64,000 nt of DNA. It comes from Centrapalus pauciflorus. Its lineage: Eukaryota > Streptophyta > Magnoliopsida > Asterales > Asteraceae. Positions 11,867-21,310 of the stretch are shown piece by piece. The translations under genes were made by a program, and so were the position numbers. The stretch's first letter is position 1, and each line of letters begins with the position of its first letter. The notes beneath the pieces were generated by a model, which saw nothing but the letters and a program-made list of their open reading frames with translations, did no database searches and was not told the DNA's origin. The DNA is taken from assembly GCA_020465985.1 (NCBI GenBank), contig JAANYP010002834.1, positions 1 to 64,000 of the forward strand. Direction: 5' to 3'.

Positions 11867-12510
11867 TGTAAGGTCTACCTAACACAGATCTATCTAGACG
11901 CGGAACCGTCAACGAGTGCGGAATCCTCGTTAACGAGTAGACGGTAACAACACTCACCAGAAACACGGAGACTATCAGAAGCTGGACGAACGACACACGA
12001 ACGAGCCTACGAACTGATTCTCTCCGAAACACCACTCACGCTGATGATAAACTCGAAATCGCTTAATGCTAAATCACTCTCGAATTCTGCAAAAAGTCTG
12101 ATAATTAATCGAGTCTATCCCTAATTATAGAGGCTAATTCGAGTCTGTTATGGGCCAAACTCGAATCCGGCCCAAGGCCCATTCGAGTTTGTCCCATCTG
12201 ACACTCTCGAATCTGCCTACATTCGAATCTAGGATCACATTCGAATCTGACACAGATTCGAATGTCAAACCTTACAGAATTCGAATTTACCTTTTCACAT
12301 AATTGACTAAGTATTGAAACTTATGTTTTTACCTTATGATTGATATTATCTTTGATCTTCATGTTTGAATTTCTTGTAATACGTTACATCAAGTTCAAAC
12401 ACACAAACAATAATAATTATCAACCATATATAAACATATATAACCAACACTTGCTAAAACCACAATGTAGGATCACTTAGACTGCTATCGTCACACAGAG
12501 TGTACCAACA
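11867..12510 (-). repeat. 5' LTR of element A (644 bp)
   Basis: On the minus strand it starts TGTTGGTACACTC and ends CCTTACA, two bases before the primer-binding site. TGTTGG is also the LTR start of B, E and G. A TATA-rich stretch (12426-12443) is the likely core promoter. Downstream of it, 12040-12285 holds about 11 TCGA cores in TTCGAAT or CTCGAAT contexts. An inner ACCTTACA at 12269-12276 imitates an LTR end. I prefer 12510 because B coding sequence resumes right after it. Confidence 0.8.
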
Positions 12511-13269
12511 TTTAACATGGTCAACAGTACTCCTATGAAAACTCCCATGGCTCCGGATTCAAAGTCAAAACTCGATGAGGACATTTCAGGGAAACCTGTA
12601 GATGTGACTCATTCTCGAGGATTAATTGGGTCATTAATGTATTTAACAGCCAGTAGACTGGATATTATGTTTGCTACATGTGTGTGTGCTAGATATCAGG
12701 CGAATCCAAAAGAATCACATTTGACTGCTGCTAAAAGAATTTTAAGATATCTGAAGGGAACACCAAACCCAGGTTTGTGGTATCCCAGAGAATCTTCATT
12801 CAATTTAACTGCTTTTTCTGACGCTGATCACGCAGGTGATAAGATGGACAGAAAAAGTACGTCAGGTGCAGTTCAATTCTTAGGTGACAAACCCGTCTGC
12901 TGGTCAGCCAAGAAACAACACTGTGTTTCATTGTCTACAGTTGAAGCAGAATACGTTGCTATTTCATCATGCTGTTCTCAGGTGTTGTGGATGAAGAGCC
13001 AACTGCGAGATTACGGGTTTAAACCACAGAAGATTCCTATATACTTTGATTCTCAGAGCGCAATTGCTATTGCATCAAATTCTGTGCAACACTCAAAAAC
13101 AAAACACATCGACATTCGGTATCACTTTATTAAGGATCATGTTGAAAATGGGAATATAGAATTATACTTTGTTCCTACTGAATATCAACTAGCTGATTTG
13201 TTTACCAAAGCATTAGATGAAAAAAGGTTTAATTTTTTGGTATACAAATTGGGTATGTTGAATCGTTAG
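12511..13269 (+). CDS. pol: Element B pol 3' end: RT thumb and RNase H
   Basis: The frame is open from the insertion point of A, reading FNMV before TP-MKTPM. It contains the copia connection region (GLIGSLMYLTASRLDIMFATCVCARYQ) and RNase H: DADHAG, RKSTSGAVQFLG, EAEYVA with the catalytic glutamate, SQSAIAIA with the third acidic site replaced by the usual copia DSQ context, and HIDIRYHFIKDHV. It ends at KLGMLNR-stop, the normal end of copia pol. No break is seen in this part, in contrast to the other pol copies of the window. The upstream polymerase core (YVDD) is outside the window. Confidence 0.9.
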   Translation, partial: FNMVNSTPMKTPMAPDSKSKLDEDISGKPVDVTHSRGLIGSLMYLTASRLDIMFATCVCARYQANPKESHLTAAKRILRYLKGTPNPGLWYPRESSFNLTAFSDADHAGDKMDRKSTSGAVQFLGDKPVCWSAKKQHCVSLSTVEAEYVAISSCCSQVLWMKSQLRDYGFKPQKIPIYFDSQSAIAIASNSVQHSKTKHIDIRYHFIKDHVENGNIELYFVPTEYQLADLFTKALDEKRFNFLVYKLGMLNR

Positions 13270-15193
13270 GTTTAATAATTCAGTAGTTTCAATTTATAAT
13301 TTTAAATTTACAATTTTTTATTGATTCTAATATGATGTTAAATTCTTGAATGATTAAAAGTTCAATTTTTCAGAATTTAACAGATCTGAATTGTCATGTG
13401 CAGGGGGAGTAGAAAATAATTTTTATCTAATTTTGAGAAAAATCTGATAAAATTTATCTGATATTTTGTAGGGGGAACTGACTTGAAAAATACGATATAC
13501 ATCTGAGGGGGAGTGGCATTCTAAAATTCAAGGGGATGCATTTTATATTTTAAATTTTTTTAGTTTTAGTTTTTATTTTAGTTAAAAAAAATTTTGTTTT
13601 TGTTTGTGTGTATTTTCAAATTATTTTTTTGGTTGTGTTTAAGTCTGTTTTATTTTTTTTTTTGTTTTAGTTGTAATATTTTTTTTAAGGATATTGGGTT
13701 TTTAATAAATGGGTTTATATTTGGTGAATGTGGGCCGGCAAATATCGAAGTGGAAATTCAAATATGGGCTGGGTAATTGGAAAATTTTGAAATTCAACTA
13801 TAAAGTTGAATTTCGAATTTCAAATTAAACTTTTCAAATAAATCCACTATTCACCGTCTTCTTCAAAAATGTTTCTTCTCCATTCAGAAATCTCAAAACC
13901 CTAATATCTTCGGATTTTTCAGACTACAAAGCAATCACTTGTGAGTTTATTTTCAGTATTATGATGTTGTTTTTCAGTTTTAGTCATTTGTTATTCACGT
14001 TTATCCTTAACAATGTTCAATATAAGTGTTCGTATAAAATGTAATAGGGTTCATGGTGTTTCAAAATTTCTGTTTCTTAAACTTAAATTAAATGTGTGGT
14101 GGTTTAGGGTTTATGAATCTGAACATTAATCCGAAATTTCATGGTCCAAATCAAATCACACAAACACAAACAGAAATTTGAAATTTTGTTTTAAAAAGCT
14201 TCGTGTTCATCATTTTCTGAAATTTGGATTTTTAACAACTTTGTTGTTGTTTTTAATCAAAGTTCAGTAAAACAAAGTTGTTTGAAATTGTTTTTCGAGT
14301 GGGAATCAAGTTTTAAATCACTGAAACAGTCCTTGGAATCAATTTTTGAAAAATCAGTGTATAAGGACTTGTAAATAATTTCAAAGAACTTTCTCGATTG
14401 AAAGTATAATAGAGAAAAACCTAAGTGTAAATCGAGTTGATTGATTAATTAATCGAGAATCATCTATGTTTGATTCGAGTTGACCAACTTTGTCAATCGA
14501 GTTGAACATATGAATTGATCGAGTTGGACGTTTCATTATTCGAGAGAGTCTTAGTTGTTAATCGAGTTGCTCATACTTAGGACTTAGAATATTTTCAAAA
14601 CATCAATCTCAATTGAAACATGGGCCGAGAAACTTTGTGTTTCATCTGAGTTGGTCCTATGCTTTAATCGAAGAAGTTTCTTTTTCATTCGAGTTGTTCA
14701 CTTTGTCAATCGAGATTTTCATAAGCTTTGATCGAGTTGGTACATATATTCATTCAAGTTCGTTCATGCTTCATTCGAGTTGATTGTAAGCTTATTCGAG
14801 TATCATCATGTGTCATTCGAGTTTTTGTATAGATACATTTGAGAATCATTTAAGTTCATTCAAGTTTGTTCAAGTGTCATTCGAGTTGTCTACAGAGTCA
14901 TTCGAGATTTATTCAAAATTTTTCCTAAGTGTTGGGATTTTAGTGTTTTAATAAAAATGTAACATTTTTTTAAGAAATTATTTTAAATCTGTGTTTTTCT
15001 AACATTGGTCTCTGAAAGATTGACTTTGGAATTCTGTCAATAATATTTTATTATTGTCTGGAATCCCGATGCTTTAAACAGAAACTCACAAATTTTTATA
15101 ATTTTTGACAAAATGTTCTATTTTTCTACTTTGAATGATTTCATTTATCTACCTGCTTTGTCTAACATGTTTATTAAATTTTACAAGTTACAA
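13270..15193 (+). promoter_or_regulatory. Element B pol-to-aORF interval: repeated PPT-like tracts, promoter, leader with CGAGTTG cluster
   Basis: Four polypurine-like tracts (AGGGGGAG type) follow pol at about 13402, 13470, 13506 and 13530; Sireviruses are known for multiple PPTs here. Next come a TATA box (TATAAA, 13799-13804), a pyrimidine-rich leader with the plant telo-box AAACCCTAA (13896-13904) and a strong donor CTT/GTGAGT at 13941. From 14390 to 14930 about 17 TCGA cores occur in ATCGAGTTG or ATTCGAGTT contexts, about 25 bp apart. An acceptor candidate is TTTAAACAG near 15079. I infer a separate transcription unit whose first intron carries the cluster. Confidence 0.65.
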
Positions 15194-16361
15194 ATGGCAT
15201 CTCCAAGTCATTCCCATCATTCAAATTCTTCCGACTCCCATTCATCATCAAACCATACACTTGTCTCTAAACCCGTCCGTTCCACTTCAGTTACAAGGCC
15301 TTCACCATCTACCATAATCCCCGACAATCAACTTGTTAAACCCAAATATTGCCTTCCATTCAAAGACAATAACCACCGCCTGGATACAAAAGTTATTAAA
15401 GTCAGTCACCCAATTATCGTTGATATTTTGGGATATCTTCTCCAATATAAAACATCCATTCCACAAGTTTACCTTCAGCAATTTTGGCATACGGTAAAGT
15501 TTGTTCCAGCAGATGGTAACCACCACATCAAGGTTACCATTGATCAGTTCAAATCTAAGATCACGTTGGCCAGACTTCGACACAACTTGTTCCTACCTAG
15601 AAGGATTGATACAGTTAACTTTCCAAAGTTAGCTGATTTTGAAGATTTCATGTCAGATGAGGAGTTGGTTCATGATCTCATATGTTTGGGATATTCAAAG
15701 CCACTACCTAAAAGTTCAAAGTTTCATCGCAATGGCCTGAATGGTGAATGGTACACTCTATTCGAGATCATCAATAGATGTATGACATCAAAGCATACTG
15801 GCATAGATCGATGCAGTATCCATTGTCTCAGGATATTTCACGACATCACATTCAACGAGCATTACGATTATGCGCAGTGCATTTGGGAAGACTTGAAGGA
15901 AATTGTGCTTGCTAAGACAACAAACAGATCGAGGAAGTTTGTTCAGCTACAAAGGTTCATCCATATTTTAATCCGAGGCATCCTACAGGCAAATGAAAAT
16001 ATACCGAAGAGATCAAACTCTCAACGATGCCCTGATTACGTTATGATGACCTCCATGAAGTTCCAGATTCTCCAAATGCAAACATAATGCCAATACCAGA
16101 AGCACTGTTAAGGTATGCTGATCAATCAAGTGAGAATGGGAGGTTGTAGCGCATAGACCATGCTCCCATAGAGACCCTAGAACCGGGTTCTCTAAACCAC
16201 GGAGTTCTAGGAAGAGAGGAACTTCAGCAAGGGGCTGAAGTTCAGGGAAGCCCTTTAGTGTCTGAGGGAGAAGTGGGTGCAGTAAGGGAAGGTGAGAGAG
16301 AAGAAAGTAGTTCTGATTCTGAACGGACATTGTCGAATATAAATGAGGGAGCGGAGGAAGG

Positions 16362-16395
<34 letters not shown>

Positions 16396-18871
16396 CATGA
16401 TCATGATGAGGCAGGAGCAGCTTTAATGGATATTGTTAGTATAGCTCAAGCGAGTGTGAGGGATGTTCTAAACCTAGAAAGTCAGGATATTACCACAACT
16501 GCTGTTAGCTCCCAATAGGGAGTTAGCATTGAAGAAGTCAGTATCCCACTGACGATTGCACACCCCACCATCCACTCAGTCTCCTCTCAACAGGAGACTG
16601 TTTCACTTGAGCACCGGGATCAAACACAACTGCTATCCGATAATCCTTTGGATTTGATGGATATTGAATTCAGTACACATCTGCCCGAGTGTACAACTTC
16701 ATTTCAAGCACCGTGTCTAGAACCAATACACGATGGGACACTCGAGTCTACTTCATTTGTTGAAGTCAGTGCGGTTGAACTTAGTGTTCCTGCCGGAACA
16801 TCCTCAGTTACGGAAGCATTCGTTGCTCCGTCACTTGAAGAGGGTGGAAGTCCAGTTAGAGCTACCACTTTGCCAAATCTAAGCACTGGCCAGATAGAGG
16901 TTCTTTTCACAAGTTCCACTGTTGTGTCAACTAGAAGTCTGAGTGACGCAGTCGTTAATCTTTCCCCGTTTGTTACTGAAACATCTTTGAGCTAAGCCTT
17001 AAATGCTGCTGTTGTAGGAGTAAACGATTATGTTTCTGCTCAGTTATTTGAAGGTATGGCTCCAATGAATAACATTCACAAATTTTTGAAAGGAAAGTCC
17101 GTAGCCGAGGAGTCAGTGAAGCAACCTGATCCACATCAAGCAATTGAAGAATTGAGGGACTTAGTATTTGAGCAATTTGATGAGATGAGAGAAAGGATGA
17201 TAGGCTTGGAAAGCACGGTAATCACTACGTTAGGCAATTTATCAGAAAGGGTGGCAGTTGTTGAACAGACGTGTAAGGCTCAAGCTTCTGCGCCAACACG
17301 CATACATGATGAGCATGACGAAGACTCCGATGATGCTCCTCATGAGGGGGAGAAGAGGAGGAAGCTTGACGAGCCTACACAGGGAATTTTAATGATAACA
17401 TATCCAGAGAAGGAGGCTGAGGCTAAAGAGAAGGAAGAAGGAAGCTCAAAGGAACCTGCTGATGTTCAAAGTGAGACGGGATTGATTCTTCATGAAGATG
17501 TTCCAGTTCCTTTGAACATTCAATCAAAAATTTACAATTTTAAGGAATATAATGATTCAGAAGATGATATTCAAGAAGTTCAGTATCAAAGGTTGATGAT
17601 TCAAGGAATAGAATCTGAAGTTGAGAAAGAGGTCTATGTTGAGTTATCGGATGATGATGATTTGATTGCATTAACTGATATTGATTTTCAAGCTGAGAGA
17701 ATTGAGGAAGAAGAAGAGTTAGTGCAAGAGATTTTAAAAGAATCTATACCAACACCGACGGTTGAAAATCCTGAGGTTGTGATTCAAGTTAAAGAAGAAG
17801 TTGAAGATTTTCCAATTGAGAATGTGATTCCACAAGAGAATGTGGTGTTGAATGAAGTTGAAGTGATGGAAAGATTTTTTAATGAATACATTCTTGCTGA
17901 TGAGTCACAAAAACAACACCGACTCAGGTTTGAAGCTCAGCAAGTTGTGCAAAGGGAAATAAGAGATATGCTTACTTTGCTAAATAAGGATGAAATCAGC
18001 AAGAAGAAAGTTAGAAAATTTGAATTATTTGCAAGAAAGTCAGCTTAGTTTATCAAGAAAAGGAATAAATTGCCCCTATCTTGAATATATTCTGGAGAAA
18101 AGAATCTTTTGCAAGAAACAACCTCCGTGTACGTTTCTAAAACTGTTTAGGGTTCTGGAGCCTAATATGCCGAATCTTGTCAACTATGCTAGTTTCTTGA
18201 GGAATAAGACCCAACTAGTGGATAAAGTGAAGAGTGAATTTAGGATAGTCGACTTAATCAAATTTGAGAAAGACTGATTCATTCAGATCTTCTATCCTAC
18301 GTTTACTGTCACAAGAGCGGATGGAAATATCTATACATTCACCGAAGCAGACATGTTCAATATGCACTTGGTTGATATAGAAGACTTATTTGATGAACTG
18401 TGCCGCAATAAGAGAAATGAACACTGTAGATTTGCACTTAAGACAATTTTTCACTTCATGCCTAACAAACTGGTATTGATGTCTGTGCAAGATTTACAGA
18501 TTGGTGTTGAAAGAGGAATGAGGAAAATAAACATTCCAGCTCCGAACCGAGAAATCAAGTTTGCAGTAGATCTAAAAGAATATCAAGTCGTTATGGTCAA
18601 CCATCATGCGGTCATGTACAAAGACAGAATTAAAAAGTTAAGAGCAATGAGGAGCGTTGAACTTAACAAATTTTGTGATGGTACTTTACAGAAAGTTTTG
18701 AATGGATTGAAGGGAAAGCTTGCATCTGACAGGAAAAGAAAAACTAAGAAAGGTGCTTTATCTGTGAATGACAGAAGATTGATGGTGGAGTTTATATCCA
18801 AGATTGAATGGAGACTTTCAGACAGAAAAAGTATCAGAAGATTTGAGCTGAAGCTGGGGTTATCTACTTGA
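15194..18871 (+). pseudogene. Element B third ORF (aORF), two frameshifts and four stops
   Basis: I chose the ATG at 15194 (MASPSHSH) by analogy with D and H; an upstream in-frame ATG lies at 15113. The N-terminal domain has HPIIVDIL, YLQQFWH and a strand-rich stretch. A frameshift lies between 16011 and 16087, then stops at 16147, 16516 and 16993, a second frameshift near 18000 and a stop at 18275. The middle part is acidic, with a run of about ten aspartates (GAT repeat near 16360-16391), and has a coiled coil around 17140-17280. The C-terminal part (DLQIGVERG, ELNKFCDGTLQKVL) resembles a domain widespread in Asteraceae repeat proteins. It ends 19 bases before the polypurine tract. Unbroken length would be about 1,200 residues. 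Confidence 0.75.
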
Positions 18872-18890
18872 AGACTTTGCTTATTCCATC

Positions 18891-18902
18891 AAAGGGGGAG
18901 AT
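18891..18902 (+). other. Polypurine tract of element B
   Basis: AAAGGGGGAGAT directly before the 3' LTR start TGTTGG; primes plus-strand DNA synthesis. Confidence 0.85.
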
Positions 18903-19180
18903 TGTTGGAATAACTTTTGGTTTCTGAAATACAAAGTCTAGGGTATCTTTTGTAATTAGTTCGTAGTTGTAAAAAGTATATGAATAGTAGTTTGACTTTC
19001 TAATAGAATCAGAACTGACAATCTGAAAATATTGTATGCACGGAATTCCAGATCTAGGGCTACAGTACAAGAAACTTCTCATTCTCCTTTTTGTAATCAT
19101 TCGTTAATCAATCTAAGCATTCGGTTAGTTTTAATTCTTTCTGTTCTTGATTGATTATTGTATTTGTTGATTGTTTGATA
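18903..19180 (+). repeat. 3' LTR of element B (about 280 bp, right end uncertain)
   Basis: It starts TGTTGGAATAAC after the polypurine tract. It shares CATTCGGTTAG and a T-rich end with the 283-bp LTR of G. The TATA position is degenerate (GTATATGAATAG near 18975). The right end is blurred: coding homology to the aORF of A begins at about 19182, so the LTR has probably lost its last bases at the junction with C. Confidence 0.7.
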
Positions 19181-20046
19181 GGAATCTATATTTCACAAAG
19201 CTGAAGAGCCAGCTGCTACGATTGGAAGATATGGATCAAGGGTTGTTGTTCGCAGATTAAAGATGACACGCCCTGCTCTCCAAGATGAAGAGGAAGGAGA
19301 CGCAGATTTTGTGATCGAAGAAGAAGCAACAATTGCCACTCAACAAAGGGCAAAAAGACATCGCTTTATGCAGGGAGCTCCGTCTACTTCTGCTGCTATT
19401 CCATCTGCTACAACCGCTGCTCCATCCACATCTGTCGCCGCTCCATCCACATCCGCCTCGATTCCATCCACTTCAACTCCATTCATTGAAAATCAGCGTT
19501 TCACCGAGCTGAAGAGCAAAGTAGATTTCCAGACAGTCCAAATATTTCAGCTTTCTCAAGCCGTTAACAAGTTGCAACAGCACAACTCAAGGCTGGAACA
19601 AGAAAATGAGAAGTTGCAAATGACTGTCTCAGCTCAACAGTCTCAAATCCTGACTCTGCAGACCCTGGTGGAGCAAATTGTGAAAGATCTAGAAACTCAA
19701 GGGGAGAGCAGTTGTCGAGGAGATGAATTAAGGGGAAGAAGAAGAGATGATGATGAAGAAGGTGATCCCGATATGCTGAAAGATAGCAAGCTAGTAGATC
19801 TTTCTCAACAGACTGCTCAGCAAGCTAATATTCAGGGGGAGCCTGGCTCATCAGGTAGAGGAGAAGGAGGAAATCAGGACAAAGGTAAGGCTCCAGAGGC
19901 ATCAGAGTCATTTGATCAAGAAATAATTGGAGCCTTGGCCGATATTGATGATGATGATGATGAAGTAATGTTTGACTTTGAAGATGAAATAGAAGATCTT
20001 GAAGAAGGGGAATTCGTCCCAGAAGACATTACGGATTGGAAAATTG
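19181..20046 (+). pseudogene. Fragment C: middle part of an A-type aORF
   Basis: The frame is open from 19182 and passes into foreign sequence, stopping at 20117. It matches the aORF of A in order: ATIGRYGSRVVV, the QRAKRHRFMQG patch, an S/T/A/P-rich stretch with repeated PSTSA units, a coiled coil (about 19500-19700, NQRFTELKSKVDFQ to LVEQIVKDLETQGE), an acidic D-run and DLEEGEFVPEDI. Similarity to A stops near 20045, at an abrupt head-to-head junction with element F. Neither the N-terminal domain nor the end of the protein is present. It is a remnant of a separate A-family insertion, not part of B. Confidence 0.75.
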
Positions 20047-20838
20047 ATACCCATCATGCATATGTAGTGTTATCCGCGAGTTGCAACTCGAGGACGAAGC
20101 AAGATATGCCTGAGTAACTTAGAAAATTTATGACCCAGTTATGCTGATGATAGTTCGTCCGCGAGTTGCAACTCGCGGACAAAGCATTAATCGCAGGTTT
20201 AGGACTTAGGCATTTAAAAAAAAACCCCACAAACAACTTTCAGCCTTAACTTTTTCAATCAAAAAGGTGTTGTTCAAAAACCTTTTGGGTTTCTTAGTGA
20301 CGAAGAAAAACCGGTTTCTTAAAAATCCCATTAAATGGAAGATTTAGTGCATGTTTCCAAAGGATAAATGTATGTAAATGCGTACAAATATAATCTAAAC
20401 TCACTTTGGTGCACGAAAACACTTTAAATACTTCTAAAACTCTAATTTATGGTGAAACAGTTGAGATGTTTGTGTGTGTGTTCTTGAGTGGAGAGAGTCG
20501 TAGAAGATGAAAGAAGAAGGAAGAAGAAGAAACAATTTTGGGCGGCTTTATAGCTTTTGAAAAACTCGGTTCCCCCCAAACCCGGTAGGGGGAACCGGAC
20601 CCATGCCCCAAAAATATCTAACAAAAATTCTAATAAATAAAAAAATTAAATTAAAATTAGAATTAAAATCTTTTTGGATTTTCTTAGAAATAAAATAACA
20701 AACTTAAAAATTAATCACACAAAAAATAAAATCTTTTTGGATTATCTTTTTATCAAAAAAAAAAAAAAATTAAACACACAAAAATTAACTAATAAATAAA
20801 TTAAGATCTTTTTAGGTATTCTTTTTAGAGAAACAAAC
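20047..20838 (-). promoter_or_regulatory. Element F pol-to-aORF interval: TATA box, leader, donor site and two palindromes
   Basis: On the minus strand: TATAAAG box (20552-20547), a CTTCTTCTTCC pyrimidine-rich leader, donor-like AAA/GTGAGTTTA (20404), then two copies of a long palindrome. One is perfect over 24 bp (20157-20180, half-site GTCCGCGAGTTG); the other has one mismatch over 22 bp (20073-20094). Related near-palindromes lie in the gag leader of F (47095-47450). The aORF this should serve is cut off at about 20047. The same interval continues beyond the CACTA element at 26700-26985, where CAGAGGGGGAG forms a PPT-like tract. Confidence 0.6.
20157..20180. repeat. Perfect 24-bp palindrome
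   Basis: GTCCGCGAGTTG followed by its exact reverse complement. The first copy at 20073-20094 differs by one base. This is far longer than expected by chance in such AT-rich DNA. Confidence 0.9.
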
Positions 20839-20864
20839 TTACACTACAACAAAACGAGCCTATT

Positions 20865-21310
20865 GCAACCTTGGCAAAATGTTGCATTAGGCCTGCAAAA
20901 AGTTGCATTATGCTTAAAGTAACCTTTAGCAAGAGTTGCATTATGTCCTCTTGCATTAGGTCTAAAGTAATCTTTTTGATAGAATATGCAACCTTTTTTG
21001 AAAGAGTTGCATGAATCATAGAATTGCAACCTTTTTATAATGCAACCTTTTTATACTAAAATGCAACCTTTTTACAAGCAAATGCAACATTTTTCACACT
21101 CAAATGCAACTTTTTTTTTTACATCAAATGCAACCTTTTTCAATCTCTAATGCAACTTTTTTTATTTAGAAATGCAACCTTTTCACATTATAATACAACT
21201 ATTTTTAAAGTCAAATGCAACCTTTTTATGCTCAAATGCAACCTTTTTATGCTTAAATACAACATTTTTATATTCAAATGCAACTTTTTTTATTTTTAAA
21301 TGCAACATTT
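20865..21310. repeat. Left subterminal repeat array of the CACTA element
   Basis: About 14 copies of ATGCAAC(C)TTTTT plus two ATACAAC variants, spaced about 20 bp, preceded by about five inverted GTTGCAT copies (20880-21015). Such arrays are known binding sites of the CACTA accessory protein (TnpA in En/Spm). Confidence 0.85.

Larger units (their letters stand above)
1..12510 (-). mobile_element. Element A: Ty1/copia (Sirevirus-like) LTR retrotransposon, 3' end beyond the window
   Basis: Reading right to left: 5' LTR (12510-11867), tRNA-Met primer site, long leader, gag, pol in the copia order (protease, integrase, reverse transcriptase, RNase H), a 2.2-kb interval and a third long ORF that runs off the window. 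The reading frame of element B resumes exactly at 12511, where codons for FNMV precede the conserved TP-MKTPM stretch. This shows that A was inserted into the pol gene of B. The expected target duplication is TTTAA (12511-12515); its partner lies outside the window. Several frameshifts and stops make this copy defective. Confidence 0.9.
12511..19180 (+). mobile_element. Element B: Ty1/copia element, 5' half outside the window beyond element A
   Basis: Only the 3' half is in view: end of reverse transcriptase and RNase H, a 1.9-kb untranslated interval, a long broken aORF, polypurine tract and 3' LTR. Its 5' LTR, gag and most of pol must lie left of the window, because A is inserted at 12511. 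The LTR resembles that of G (shared ATTCGGTTAG near the end), and the motif cluster before the aORF matches that in the leader of G. B and G therefore belong to one family. Confidence 0.85.

Noticed and set aside
12269..12276. ACCTTACA as the outer end of the LTR of A (pairs with TGTAAGGT at 11867)
   Set aside because: It would leave 234 bp unexplained. TGTTGG at 12510 matches the LTR starts of B, E and G, and the B reading frame resumes exactly at 12511.
14390..14930. Regularly spaced ATTCGAGTT units as a CRISPR array or tandem satellite
   Set aside because: The units are too short and degenerate, the intervening sequence is unrelated AT-rich DNA, and the setting is a plant retrotransposon.
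16258..16518. Acidic frame with the aspartate run as a separate small gene
   Set aside because: Same frame as the following aORF pieces of B; only stops separate them.
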